64,000 bases of DNA from CAWIVH01 sp963839475 (GCA_963839475.1 CAWIVH010000018.1:496001-560000); one strand, 5' to 3'. Counted from the stretch's first letter, positions 35,405 to 44,313 are shown. Numbers and translations are program-made. Notes: generated by a model from the sequence alone, not told the origin.

Positions 35405-36015
35405 AGACGGCTCCGAACACAGGAGCGTTGTGAAATCACCACAAATAAAGCAAATGGTGGTCCGTGATCTGCTGCCGACTCAAAACCCTACCGCCCGTAT
35501 TAAATTAAGCCGGCCTCAAAGATCATGCTTGTCGACAATATAATCCGTGGAGTTCTTCGATTCAGCAGGAAAATAAGCAGGGCGAGCGGATTGGCCGGGT
35601 GCTTTCATTCTGCGGATTGGCCGGGTCAATGATTAACGACACAATATAGCCCCCGTCCGGGCCCAGACTGGTCCAGCGGCCGGTTTCCGTAAGAGCCAAA
35701 CTGGGGGTGAGCAAACCGAACAAAATGCCTCCACACATGACCTTCGCCCATGATTTCATTCGGGGCCTCATCTCTTGAATTGGAATAGGAAAATAGCCAC
35801 AACTTTATGCGCAACCTCAGGCGATCCAGGAGGCCTTTGGCCTTCCGTCACTGCCCTACGCCCCTGCCGCAGAAATCAACTGAGACGCGGCGGAAGCATC
35901 TATATAGGCGGAGATTGAAGCGCAAATGGGTGCTGACCCGGTCGGAACTGGAGATTTCCGAAGCCGCATAAACTCCCGTTTGTGCTCCAAGCTCTCGAAG
36001 GGACAGCAGCCGCTC
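35405..36015. other. Gene-poor region with one truncated ORF
   Basis: Between the TPR gene and the OmpA-like gene. Apart from the truncated ORF at 35562-35771 nothing credible is seen in this stretch; it contains scattered AT-rich spots but no clear promoter or terminator. Confidence 0.4.
35562..35771 (-). pseudogene. Truncated secreted BNR/propeller-type protein, N-terminal end
   Basis: 69 codons. A signal peptide (MKSWAKVMCGGILFGLLTPS, cut near LALT) is followed by GRWTSLGPDGGYIVSLIIDP, a start typical of long sortilin/BNR-repeat propeller proteins found in acidobacteria. The frame then meets a 15-bp direct repeat (GCGGATTGGCCGGGT near 35586 and 35611) and stops after a few more codons. 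The rest of the propeller is missing. It is a remnant left after a deletion between short repeats, or a very short secreted peptide. Confidence 0.5.
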
Positions 36016-37683
36016 CTACTGCTTCACCAGCTCAACCCGACGGTTCTGCGCCCGACCCTGCGGAGTATCGTTGGTATCCACAGGCTTAGTGGAACCCAGC
36101 CCGGCCGTGCTCAGCCTGGCGGCGTCCATATTGAACTGGGACACCAGCACCTCTTTGACGGCCGCGGCCCGGCGTCTGGACAAATCCAGATTGTGGGCGG
36201 CGTCTCCCACGGAATCGGTGTGCCCCTCAATCAGAAGCTTGAGCGCGGGATTCTTTTCCAGGGCCTGCGCAATCTGTCGGATGACCGGCGCCGACTCCGG
36301 CTTTATCACGTCCCTGTCGGTGTCGAACAAAATGCCACGGGCGATATAGCGGCCGGAAGACATAAGAACCTGGCTGAAATCAGGCGTCGATTCGGCAAAC
36401 CGCACCATGCGGTAGCCGAGCGTCGGATTGGCACCCAGGAAGCCGTTCTCGAATTCCACAACGTCAATCGGAGGCATGTCGACCTGGTTGAAATCGAGCA
36501 CTTTTTCGCCGTTGGCGTAGCTCCGCATCCGCCCATTCTGCACCCAGAGCGCCAGTTTCAGCGGCTGATCGAAGCTCATGGGGACGCGCTTGCGCCCGAG
36601 TTCCTCATACGGTGCGCGGAGGGTCACGACCAGGTCAATGTACTTGTCCTGGGCTGTCAACCACCACTGCAAAATCTGCTTTCCTTTAGAGGAAAGGATC
36701 AGGGTGAAACCTGCGCGCCCGCTGGGAACATCCATCTTGACTTCCGTCTCAAAGGTAAAGTTTTTGGGCAGACCCTTAAGGTTCGGAAATATCGTTCCTT
36801 TCGCGTTAAAGGTGAGCTGCCGGACAGACCCGCCGGCCATCAATTCCGGCGAAGCTCCCCGGACCTTAAAATGCGGCGGGGCATCCCCGGCGCTCATGTC
36901 GGAAAAATCGTCATAAAAGATGGTGTTGTCTCCAGGGATAAATTCATCTTTCACCGCAGCCAGATTCGGCTGGGCCGATGCACCCTGCTGACCGGCGCCC
37001 GGTGCTGCGCTGGACTGGGAAACCACGGGAGCCGGAACCATTGCCGAGGCAGGGGACGCAGGCGGAACTGCGGGCGCTGCACTGGCGGCAGGCGCCGCCG
37101 CCGGCGGCTTCGCCGCCAGGCTGGCCAAGGCTGGCCCCGAGCGCGAACTGGCCGTCATCATGAATTTTGCCCCGGGATCAAACCTGAGGTTCGGAGCATT
37201 CGATGACACACGGAAAAGCGACCCCACGGCATTATCTACCGAGGCACCGATGTGCGCTGCCTGTCCTCCCGCCAATCCCCCGATGGCCCGGCCCAAACCG
37301 GTGTTCTTCGGGGCCTGGTTCGAACTTCCGGCGCGCCCAATAATTCTCCCCTCTTCGTCGACGTTTACCTGCCCTCTCGAATTAGCAACTGATTTGATTC
37401 GTGAATTAATCGGGGTAACGGAACCCTGGTGCCGCAAAATGTCGAAATCAATGTCCAGAACCGATTCCCCATTGGACTTCGCCCCGGATACGGATTGAAC
37501 GATCTTGCCTTCCATCACGCTTCCCTGGAACGTTGAGGGAGATATAATACGGACGGATACCAGATCGCCTTTGCGGCTCGCGTCGGTACTTATCCTGTTC
37601 ATTAGTTCAACGCGAAACTCCGTCTCCTGAGCCTGGGCAAATGCCGATAATATTATCGCAAGCCACATCAGCCTGTACTTCAT
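36016..37683 (-). CDS. OmpA-family outer membrane protein with concanavalin-like middle domain
   Basis: 555 residues from the ATG at 37683, preceded by AAGGAGG; signal peptide MKYRLMWLAIILSAFAQAQ. Residues about 20-120 form a beta-rich domain (GDLVSVRIISPSTFQGSVME) with a short glycine run. An Ala/Pro linker follows (about 185-240). The middle (about 255-420) resembles a LamG/concanavalin-type sandwich: FYDDFSDMSAGD, FTFETEVKMDVPSGRAGFTL. The C-terminal OmpA domain (about 450-555) has ILFDTDRDVIKPESAPVI, IEGHTDSVGDAAHNLDLSRR and GRAQNRRVEL, the residues that bind peptidoglycan. It probably ties the outer membrane to the wall. Confidence 0.88.
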   Translation of the reverse strand: MKYRLMWLAIILSAFAQAQETEFRVELMNRISTDASRKGDLVSVRIISPSTFQGSVMEGKIVQSVSGAKSNGESVLDIDFDILRHQGSVTPINSRIKSVANSRGQVNVDEEGRIIGRAGSSNQAPKNTGLGRAIGGLAGGQAAHIGASVDNAVGSLFRVSSNAPNLRFDPGAKFMMTASSRSGPALASLAAKPPAAAPAASAAPAVPPASPASAMVPAPVVSQSSAAPGAGQQGASAQPNLAAVKDEFIPGDNTIFYDDFSDMSAGDAPPHFKVRGASPELMAGGSVRQLTFNAKGTIFPNLKGLPKNFTFETEVKMDVPSGRAGFTLILSSKGKQILQWWLTAQDKYIDLVVTLRAPYEELGRKRVPMSFDQPLKLALWVQNGRMRSYANGEKVLDFNQVDMPPIDVVEFENGFLGANPTLGYRMVRFAESTPDFSQVLMSSGRYIARGILFDTDRDVIKPESAPVIRQIAQALEKNPALKLLIEGHTDSVGDAAHNLDLSRRRAAAVKEVLVSQFNMDAARLSTAGLGSTKPVDTNDTPQGRAQNRRVELVKQ

Positions 37684-38184
37684 CACAACCTCCTTAAGCC
37701 GCCTCAAAGGCAGTCGCACCGCAAATCAGGTCACAATAATAAGGCCATCGCTGCTATCTTCAACAGCTTGCGGCTATCATACAATCTATGCAGAAAAATT
37801 CCTCAACAATCACAAACTGTGGCAGACTCCGGGCTCTACACTTACCCGGGCAAATCCGGCCCTGTCCCCGGGCATTCACAAATGGACACATGCTCGCAAG
37901 CCGCCGAGGTGTCGCGATCCGAAATCGCGGCCTATTCCTGCCTGCAAACCTTTGAGTATTGTGTGGCTGAGGGTAACCGAGTCATGGCACCTGACGGGTT
38001 TTTGCGCAAAAACAGTGCGCTTTTGAAACGCTTAGGTGTTTCTCCAAGCTTCGGTTATAATCCACTTCTGTTTTCGGAAACTTTCGATTATCTGTCATTT
38101 GTTTCCAAACCCGGTCTGGCCTGATTCTGTTTCCAACCGGCCATTTTTGCGGTATCAAAATCTATTCGATGGGAGTATCTGGTC
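37684..38184. other. Intergenic region before amidohydrolase gene
   Basis: About 500 nt. A 118-codon ORF at 37768-38124 has no ribosome site or recognisable product. A TATAAT hexamer occurs at 38056-38061, but no -35 fits at the right spacing. The region must hold divergent promoters for the OmpA-like gene and the amidohydrolase gene. Confidence 0.4.
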
Positions 38185-39375
38185 ATGAAGAACTGGACAA
38201 GACGGGAAATTATAAAGACAACGGCGGCGGGTTCCACGGCTCTATCGTTAGCGGCTATCGGCGGGTGCTCAAAGCCGGCCGAATCCCCTAAACAGGCGCC
38301 GGCGGATGCCTCCGGCGATCTGAGAAATATCAAGCTGTTGGACTATCATCCGCGGACGATGCTCAAGGTCAAACAAACCAAAGTGGACAGGGCCAAGTTT
38401 CCGGCGATCGACACTCACAATCACCTGAGAAAACTTGTGAATGCCGACGCGAAGGTACAAGACCTGGTGAAGATCATGGATGACTGCAACGTCGGCATTG
38501 TCGTGGATCTGGACGGTTATCCCGGCGGAGTGTTCGAGAAAAGTCTGGAAAAATTCAAGAAAGGCAGCCCGGACCGGTTCCTGGTCTATACCCGCATCGA
38601 CTGGACGAATCTAAACGACGCGGATTTCGGCAAACAGATGGCCGAGAAAATCGAACGGGATGTGGAAAAGGGAGCCCAGGCCCTGAAGATTCGGAAGGAG
38701 TTGGGGCTGCAGACTAAGCTGGCTGACGGGACCTACCTGCCGGTTGATTCTCCCAAGCTGGATCCGGTGTGGGAGAAGTGCGGCAGCATCGGGATACCCG
38801 TGACGATTCACGTGGGAGATCCGCTGGCGTTTTTCACCCCACTGGACAAGGACAATGAACGTCTTGAAGAGGTAATCGATCACCCCGACTGGATGTTCAA
38901 CCGTCCGGAACTATATAAGATAGAAGAGATAATGGAACAACGAAACCGGATGTTTGCCAAACATCCCAAGACGAAGTTCATCGTGGCCCACGTCGGCGGC
39001 ATGTCGGAAAACCTCGCCCTGGCCGGTGAATGGCTCGACAAATATCCAAATATTTACTACGACACTTCGGCAAGAATCCACGAGATGGGACGCCAGCCTT
39101 TCACGGCAAGGGAGTTCCTCATCAAATATGCTGACAGGCTTACTTTCGGCACGGACGGCTGTGATGCCGGGCCGATCAATGCCGAGATGTATCGCACCAA
39201 CTGGAGATGGTACGAAACGAATGATGAGTACTTCGAGGTTTCGCACGCGCACCACTACCAGGGGAGGTGGATGGCCTATGGCGTTTCATTGCCGGATGAC
39301 GTGCTGAAGAAAATCTATTATCAGAATGCCCTCAAATTGTATCCGGGGATAAAGAAGAGCATGTTCCCGGCTTAG
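38185..39375 (+). CDS. Amidohydrolase-2 family lipoprotein with Tat signal
   Basis: 396 residues. The N-terminus has a twin-arginine motif (TRREIIK), a hydrophobic stretch, then a lipobox ending GGC. The enzyme part fits the amidohydrolase/TIM-barrel family: AIDTHNHL gives the first His pair, IPVTIHVGD a third His, FIVAHVGGM a fourth, and LTFGTDG the Asp. Tat export implies folding, with bound metal, before export. The likely reaction is hydrolysis or decarboxylation of a small carbon compound in the periplasm. The ATG at 38185 follows GGGAG with about 10 nt. A terminator-like stem is found downstream at 39430-39496. Confidence 0.85.
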   Translation: MKNWTRREIIKTTAAGSTALSLAAIGGCSKPAESPKQAPADASGDLRNIKLLDYHPRTMLKVKQTKVDRAKFPAIDTHNHLRKLVNADAKVQDLVKIMDDCNVGIVVDLDGYPGGVFEKSLEKFKKGSPDRFLVYTRIDWTNLNDADFGKQMAEKIERDVEKGAQALKIRKELGLQTKLADGTYLPVDSPKLDPVWEKCGSIGIPVTIHVGDPLAFFTPLDKDNERLEEVIDHPDWMFNRPELYKIEEIMEQRNRMFAKHPKTKFIVAHVGGMSENLALAGEWLDKYPNIYYDTSARIHEMGRQPFTAREFLIKYADRLTFGTDGCDAGPINAEMYRTNWRWYETNDEYFEVSHAHHYQGRWMAYGVSLPDDVLKKIYYQNALKLYPGIKKSMFPA

Positions 39376-39429
39376 GAGGGTGCAAGCACGGCGTCGCGGG
39401 TGATCGAGCCCTTGAAGCTGGAAATCAGA

Positions 39430-39496
39430 AGGGCCGCAAGCGTGGGCACGGGGATTGTCTCAATTCTGCGCGCTCGGCTCGCGGCCCTGCTTTTTT
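39430..39496 (+). terminator. Terminator-like stem after the amidohydrolase gene
   Basis: AGGGCCGCAAGC (39430-39441) pairs with GCTCGCGGCCCT (39477-39488), one mismatch, followed by GCTTTTTTG. The loop is 35 nt, longer than usual, and may hold a smaller stem. The T-run suits transcription leaving the upstream gene. Confidence 0.55.
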
Positions 39497-39543
39497 GATC
39501 TCTGCGGATTTTTCGTCCGACAACACCCGCAGGGCAATGTAAC

Positions 39544-40548
39544 TCAGCCGTTTCGCTGGTAACCAGTCACTTCGGCAAGCAGCTGACGGTAATAGACATA
39601 GTTTTCGAAAGGCACATCCTCGCGAACCCTCCCGTCGGCCAGGGGCACATAGCCGCCTGTAGCAAGCAAGGGAGGGACTTTTTCCTCGACCTCGCGTCGA
39701 ATGTCCTCTTTGCTCCGGCGCAGTGCATCCAGATCAATTCCTCCAATCAGGCGCAGGTCACGGCCATAGACTCGCCTCAGATCGCGGTAATCCATGGCTG
39801 CGAGGTTTACTTCGCAAGCCCACAGGCAGTTGAATCCCCACTTCAATAAGGAAGGAATCAGAACCCTGGCATTCGCGTAAGTCCTGAATATGATGGTTTC
39901 CACATTGTGATCCCGGATCACGGACAAAAGCGGCTCGTAGCTTTTGAGCACGAAGTCTTCATACATGCGCGGCGAAATCAGGGGACGGTCGTTGCCACCG
40001 ATAGGCTCGCTGAACACTGCGGCATCGATTTCCACCTCGCGGAGCAGTCGATCCGCAAAACGCGCTGTAAAATCGCCTTGAATCGACAGGCATTCCCTGA
40101 CCAGTTCCGGATCTTCGATGAGGTCTCGCATCACTTCAGAAAACCTGTCCCACCCGTGAACTCCCAGCGACAGGAAAAAGCCCTCATGCACTTCAAGCAT
40201 GAGCACGTAATCGCGATTCCGGCCGGCATTTACCTGTGCCGCCCAATCCGGAGGCCGCCGGGCAGGTTCGTCCGGGTTGAGTCTGGCGCGCAGGGATTCC
40301 AGTTCAGAAAGAGACCGAGGCCAGATTTCAAGTTCGGGGATCGGGCTAAGATCTATTTCTGGCTCATCACGTCTGTCGATTGGAAACATCGATGCGGGAG
40401 AAAGGCCTTGCGGAAGACCCTGCGCGTGCCAGGCCCTGAGAACTTGATCCCTTATGCCTTCTTCGAAATAGGGAACCCGGTCGACGACGCCATACCTCAT
40501 GGCTTCACGAAATCTCCGGCGGCTATTCCAGATTGATCCGTTCTCCAT
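39544..40548 (-). CDS. Uroporphyrinogen decarboxylase-like (UroD/MtaA family) protein
   Basis: 334 residues with AGAGG before the ATG. The chain matches the UroD/MtaA/CmuA superfamily in layout: RRRFREAMRYGVVDRVPYFE at the start (UroD members open with a similar R-V-P segment), GFFLSLGVHGWDRFSEVMRD, then DRLLREVEIDAAVFSEPIGG, FVLKSYEPLLSVIRDHNVET, a WACEVNLAAMDYRDLRR segment, GGIDLDAL, and GGYVPLADGRVREDVPFENY. True heme-pathway enzymes are more conserved at the N-terminus; corrinoid-type methyltransferase or another reaction is as likely. It is convergent with the amidohydrolase gene. Confidence 0.75.
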   Translation of the reverse strand: MENGSIWNSRRRFREAMRYGVVDRVPYFEEGIRDQVLRAWHAQGLPQGLSPASMFPIDRRDEPEIDLSPIPELEIWPRSLSELESLRARLNPDEPARRPPDWAAQVNAGRNRDYVLMLEVHEGFFLSLGVHGWDRFSEVMRDLIEDPELVRECLSIQGDFTARFADRLLREVEIDAAVFSEPIGGNDRPLISPRMYEDFVLKSYEPLLSVIRDHNVETIIFRTYANARVLIPSLLKWGFNCLWACEVNLAAMDYRDLRRVYGRDLRLIGGIDLDALRRSKEDIRREVEEKVPPLLATGGYVPLADGRVREDVPFENYVYYRQLLAEVTGYQRNG

Positions 40549-40639
40549 GCAGCCTCTTCTCGCCGGCCGAATCCAGCCTGTCTATGAACCTGGCTCAGAA
40601 CCTGTCCTCATCAGAATGACCTCGATAATCCGGGCCATC

Positions 40640-41419
40640 CTACTGCAGCCAGATGTCATAAATCGAGTCGATCTGGAAGTATGTGAGTCCGGCCTTGCGC
40701 AGTCGCAGGACGTCGGCCTTGGCTCCAGCCATGTGATCACGTCCGGCATAGTGGAAATCGTTGATGGAGACCACGGCTGGAACCTTGGCACGCGCCGCCA
40801 GTTTCAGCCCCGCGTCGTCCAGTGTCGTGCCATGTTCGAACAGGAAGTAGTGTCGCGAGCAATCCTCTCCGCGGTCGAGCGCAGCCTGGAGTTCTGCGCG
40901 GGTCACTGAAATGCGCGCCTTCCCCTGAAAGTACCGGTGGGATTCCTCCACCCCGATGAAGTACGCCTCTTCAAGGAGTCGGTTTTCCGTAAGGGTGCGC
41001 TCCATTTCGTCATAGAACGTTTTGGGATGGTTGGATTCCTTCGTGTCGATCATCAGGCGAATCCGATTGCGGGCGAGTTTGGCAAGCTCGTGAAATTGCA
41101 TCGGGCGAGTGTCGCCAGGGATCGCGCGGAGACGCTCGATTTCCGCCCATGTCATGTCGGCGACCTTGCGATTCACACCATAGAACCGGCCGAAATCCGG
41201 ATCGTGTTGGACGATCAGTTTGCCGTCCTTGCTTTCGCGCACGTCGATCTCGGCCATCCAATAGCCGCGCTCGATGGCGGCTTCCAGAGAACCCGCGCTG
41301 TTCTCGGGATGCGCGGCGTCGACAATGCCGCCTCGGTGCGCAATCAGTTTCACCGGCTGTATTTGTGCGACGCCGGCGGCGACCGCGATCAGCAAAAGTG
41401 CGAGGACTCGAAGTATCAT
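40640..41419 (-). CDS. Glycerophosphodiester phosphodiesterase
   Basis: 259 residues from the ATG at 41419, preceded by TGGAGCTC. A signal peptide (ILRVLALLLIAVAAGVAQ) opens the chain. GDPD hallmarks: KLIAHRGGIVDAAHPENSAG (catalytic His and a metal-ligand Glu), MAEIDVRESKDGKLIVQHDP (Glu-x-Asp, second His). IRLMIDTKES and a late ISINDF-like segment follow. It should cleave glycerophosphodiesters to glycerol 3-phosphate and an alcohol in the periplasm, supplying phosphate or lipid headgroups. Upstream in-frame codons to 41572 lack a ribosome site. It is on the same strand as the UroD-like gene, 91 nt away. Confidence 0.88.
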   Translation of the reverse strand: MILRVLALLLIAVAAGVAQIQPVKLIAHRGGIVDAAHPENSAGSLEAAIERGYWMAEIDVRESKDGKLIVQHDPDFGRFYGVNRKVADMTWAEIERLRAIPGDTRPMQFHELAKLARNRIRLMIDTKESNHPKTFYDEMERTLTENRLLEEAYFIGVEESHRYFQGKARISVTRAELQAALDRGEDCSRHYFLFEHGTTLDDAGLKLAARAKVPAVVSINDFHYAGRDHMAGAKADVLRLRKAGLTYFQIDSIYDIWLQ

Positions 41420-41688
41420 GCAAAGAGCTCCAGGAGCCGGCTGCAACCTAACTTCGATCGCGCGAAATACCAGGCCGACACAGCTTGAGCGTTGCCGAAA
41501 CATGAGCAGGGGGGTATCTGCATAATCCCTATCACTTGTTTTTCCCGATGATAGGTCCGTCGGATTGAGCATGTCAAGGCGGACCGGGGATGCTGCGCTT
41601 TGCAGACTCGATAAGAGAAGGACCGCTCCGGGGGCTTGTCGATTCTGTCAGTTCCATCCAGGGCGACTCTCTCCTGGAGAAAATGTAA

Positions 41689-42176
41689 GCGCCACGGATT
41701 GCACGGATTGCACGGATTCAAAAGGGTTAGCGGATGATGCGTTTGAACTGTAGAGAGCTGCCGCCGAAGTTGAGGAGCAGAGCCAGCCTTAATCCTGTGG
41801 CGGTCAGGTAGTGCAGGGCCTGAGCATAGTGACCGGCGATGAGGGCGGCTGTGGCTTTAATTTCCAGTATGATCTTGCCGTCGACAAGAAAGTCAGCCCG
41901 GTATTCCCCGACCGGTTCCTGCTTATGCATGACCGTAATGGAAACCTGCCGCTCAAATGGTATGTGCCGCTCCATCAGTTCCAATGCCAGCGCGCGTTCA
42001 TAAACGCATTCAAGGAATCCGGGTCCGAGTAGTTTGTGCACCTCCATCGCAGTGCCGATGATCATCCCTGAAAGTTCTTCATAGAGCATTCGGGCCTCCA
42101 TCGGATCTAATCGGAGGCCCCAGTGCTTGATCAAGATTATTTTGCGGATCCGTGAAATCCGTGCAATCCGTGGCGC
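41689..42176. mobile_element. GxxExxY gene bounded by about 30-bp inverted repeats
   Basis: The left end (41689-41719) begins GCGCCACGGATTGCACGGAT. The reverse complement of the right end (42147-42176) begins with the same 20 bases, and about 28 of 30 positions agree. Each end contains copies of a 9-10 nt motif (GATTGCACG / GATTTCACG). The single gene inside (41727-42089) almost fills the space. No transposase is present, so the unit would be non-autonomous if mobile. No clear target-site duplication was found. Confidence 0.6.
41727..42089 (-). CDS. GxxExxY protein (PDDEXK-like)
   Basis: 120 residues from the ATG at 42089, which has GGAGG five nt upstream; ATG 42101 and TTG 42134 are longer options without such a site. 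The family motif is GPGFLECVYERAL (G-x-x-E-x-x-Y). EYRADFLVDGKIILEIKATA holds the D...E-x-K core of a PDDEXK-type nuclease fold. The opening MLYEELSGMIIGTAMEVHKL is typical. Family members are annotated from this motif only; no activity is established. It stands alone between inverted repeats, in mobile debris between the phosphodiesterase and protease genes. Confidence 0.88.
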   Translation of the reverse strand: MLYEELSGMIIGTAMEVHKLLGPGFLECVYERALALELMERHIPFERQVSITVMHKQEPVGEYRADFLVDGKIILEIKATAALIAGHYAQALHYLTATGLRLALLLNFGGSSLQFKRIIR

Positions 42177-42196
42177 TTTTCTGGGGAAAATGGGGG

Positions 42197-42526
42197 AAAA
42201 TGGGGACGCAACCCATTATTTTTTAGGCAATGCCTTGGTCTTTTCTTTCCTTGGCCGGCCGATGGATCTGGCCAGCAGCCGACGCCCCGATCTCGATTCC
42301 AGCGCCGACACAAACCTCTTGTCCCCTGCCGGGCGACCCGTCCGCGTGTGCAGCCGGATCGTCGTCAGCATCCCTTCATCTTCAAAAAATATGTCCTCAC
42401 GTCGATTGCCTCGTTGCGTGACGTGATGCGCAATCCCGGGTATTACGGCTCTCGCGATTCTCGGCACTATACCCTCTTAAGGACAAGCCCAGTGGCGATC
42501 AAGATAATGGGTTGCGTCCCCATTTT
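42197..42526. mobile_element. RAYT-derived element 1 with terminal inverted repeats
   Basis: The ends are inverted copies of ATGGGGACGCAACCCAT (near 42200 and 42508). The interior matches the outer parts of element 2 (51049-51496): about 110 nt at the left, about 150 nt at the right, with most of the middle missing. It encodes an internally deleted RAYT-type transposase (42216-42467). The left end is preceded by a doubled GGGGAAAAT. Confidence 0.8.
42216..42467 (-). pseudogene. Internally deleted RAYT (IS200-type) transposase
   Basis: 83 codons starting at GTG 42467. The N-terminal part, PRIARAVIPGIAHHVTQRGN, is the classic opening of REP-associated tyrosine transposases. After FFEDE the frame jumps to GRPAGDKRFVSALESRSGRR and GRPRKEKTK, the C-terminal tail. 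The HUH motif and catalytic Tyr are absent. The stop codon lies in the terminal repeat. The product cannot be active as a transposase. Confidence 0.82.
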
Positions 42527-42625
42527 TACGGCGGCGCCCCAACCCTGACTGCGGCCTACAATCCCGGATCTCCTCCTATTTCCAGGCTCCAAAATCTTAA
42601 TTATCAAGTTTTAATGTAATTCCCG

Positions 42626-42760
42626 TCACATCTGCGCTTCCAGCAGTCGCCGATAATCTCCTTCGATGCCGGCAATCTCACGGTCCATCTCCCTGATTGC
42701 CGGCAGTCGATCCCCGAATGGCAGATTTACTTTTGCCCTGGGAGTGTGAAGAAGATGCGA
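42626..42760 (-). pseudogene. Possible C-terminal gene remnant
   Basis: On the minus strand an open frame of about 40 codons reads LHTPRAKVNLPFGDRLPAIR, then a helix EMDREIAGIEGDYRRLL, ending EAQM and a stop at 42626. The sequence looks like a natural protein C-terminus with a coiled-coil helix, but no start or full gene is found upstream; the frame is lost toward the protease gene. The family is not recognised. It may be debris from insertions around it. Confidence 0.3.
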
Positions 42761-42810
42761 TTTTTTCCAAAATCAACTCGGCTATTCATTCCGAAAGGCG
42801 AGGGAAACTC

Positions 42811-44313
42811 ATGACAAACCTTAAAACAAAAGAGTTATTCACCGCCCTCATGTGCGCCGCTGCGCTTGCACTCTTTTCGACGGGCACCGCTCTTGCCCAG
42901 AGCTCGGAGACCTTGGACCAGATCCGGGCTGCCATTGCAGCCAAGGGGGCCAAATGGCATGCGGACGAGACGTCGGTATCCAAACTGACGCACGAAGAGA
43001 AAAAGATGCGTCTTGGCGTGATTGAGGGGGCGTCCCACGACGGTTCTTCTTCGCTTACACCGGCCGACTCGGTAACGGCTGCGCCGGCGACGCTGGACTG
43101 GCGCAATGTGAACGGGATCAACTATGTTTCGGCGGTCAAAAACCAGGGTTCCTGCGGCAGCTGCTGGGCCTTTGCAGTGACGGCCGCCCTCGAGTCGCAA
43201 GAGATGATGGCCAACGCCGGTGCGCAGCGCGATTATTCGGAGCAGATCCTGGTCTCGTGCAGCGGGGCCGGGAGCTGTTCCGGCGGATACCCCTCCAGCG
43301 CATCCGCCTATATCACCAATGTTGGGCTGCCGGCGGAGAGCTGCCTCCCCTATACTGCAGCCGATACGGCCTGCGGCAATGCCTGCTTGAACTGGAAGGC
43401 CAGCGCCGAAATGGTGAACGGCTGGCACAGCGTCAGCAGTTCCGTGGACGCCATCAAGAGTGCCGTCTACACTAATGGCCCGGTCGTGGCGACCTTCTAC
43501 GTCTACAACGATTTTTATTCTTATCGCAGCGGCGTCTACAGCTATGTTTCGGGCGCATATGTCGGTGCGCACGCCGTGCTGGTGGTCGGTTATGACAATG
43601 CCGCCCAAAGCTTCCTGGTAAAAAACAGCTGGGGTTCAGGCTGGGGCGAGGGTGGTTATTTTCAGATTGCCTACAGCGAAGTAACAGGTACCAGCCGATT
43701 CGGCTACTCCGTCCTGGCCTATGACGGCTACAAAGGCATTCCTGTTCCAGACAACACGGCCCCGACGGCGGCCATTACGGCGCCTGCAGATGGCGCGACC
43801 CTGGCCGGCACCGTGAATGTCGCGATATCCGCCGGCGACAACGTGGGCGTGTCTTCGGTCGATCTGTTCTTGGATGATGCCCTTCTCGGGACCGACCCCT
43901 CCTCGCCGTATTCCTTTGCCTGGAGCACTAACGCGGGGGGGAATGGCACACACAGCCTGAAGGCGGTGGCGCGCGATGCCGCCGGCAATGCGGGCGAATC
44001 ATCGGTGGTGACCGTCCATGTGAATAATATTCCCGATACGATCCCGCCGACGGTGACGATTTCGCCTGCTGGCGGCACGGTCAGCAAGATGGTCAAGATC
44101 GCAGTGAAGGCTACCGATGCGGTCCAGGTAAAGCGCGTCGAGGCCTATGTCGACGGCAAACTGATCGGAACCTCTGCCTGCTCGGCCGCCTCCTGTTCCG
44201 CCAGCTTCAACTGGAATTCGAATAGCGCGGCCAAAGGTCAGCATTTCATTACGGCCAACGCGTATGACTTATCTTCGAACAAGGGAACCATTGCCGTAAC
44301 AGTAATTAAATAG
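42811..44313 (+). CDS. Secreted papain-like cysteine protease with two Ig-like domains
   Basis: 500 residues from the ATG at 42811 (AGGGAAA upstream), signal peptide ending near ALAQ. A short pro-region is followed by the C1A core: NQGSCGSCWAF holds the catalytic Cys118, GAHAVLVVGYD holds His254, and VKNSWGSGWGEGGYF holds Asn272. After the core (ending about 315) come two bacterial Ig-like domains of the PTAAITAPADGATLAG / VSSVDLFLDDALLGTD and PPTVTISPAGGTVSKM / RVEAYVDGKLIGTSA type. It would be exported, matured by removal of the pro-part, and digest protein outside. A strong terminator follows. Confidence 0.93.
   Translation: MTNLKTKELFTALMCAAALALFSTGTALAQSSETLDQIRAAIAAKGAKWHADETSVSKLTHEEKKMRLGVIEGASHDGSSSLTPADSVTAAPATLDWRNVNGINYVSAVKNQGSCGSCWAFAVTAALESQEMMANAGAQRDYSEQILVSCSGAGSCSGGYPSSASAYITNVGLPAESCLPYTAADTACGNACLNWKASAEMVNGWHSVSSSVDAIKSAVYTNGPVVATFYVYNDFYSYRSGVYSYVSGAYVGAHAVLVVGYDNAAQSFLVKNSWGSGWGEGGYFQIAYSEVTGTSRFGYSVLAYDGYKGIPVPDNTAPTAAITAPADGATLAGTVNVAISAGDNVGVSSVDLFLDDALLGTDPSSPYSFAWSTNAGGNGTHSLKAVARDAAGNAGESSVVTVHVNNIPDTIPPTVTISPAGGTVSKMVKIAVKATDAVQVKRVEAYVDGKLIGTSACSAASCSASFNWNSNSAAKGQHFITANAYDLSSNKGTIAVTVIK

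Noticed and set aside
37768..38124. 118-codon ORF upstream of the amidohydrolase
   Set aside because: No ribosome site and no recognisable protein features.
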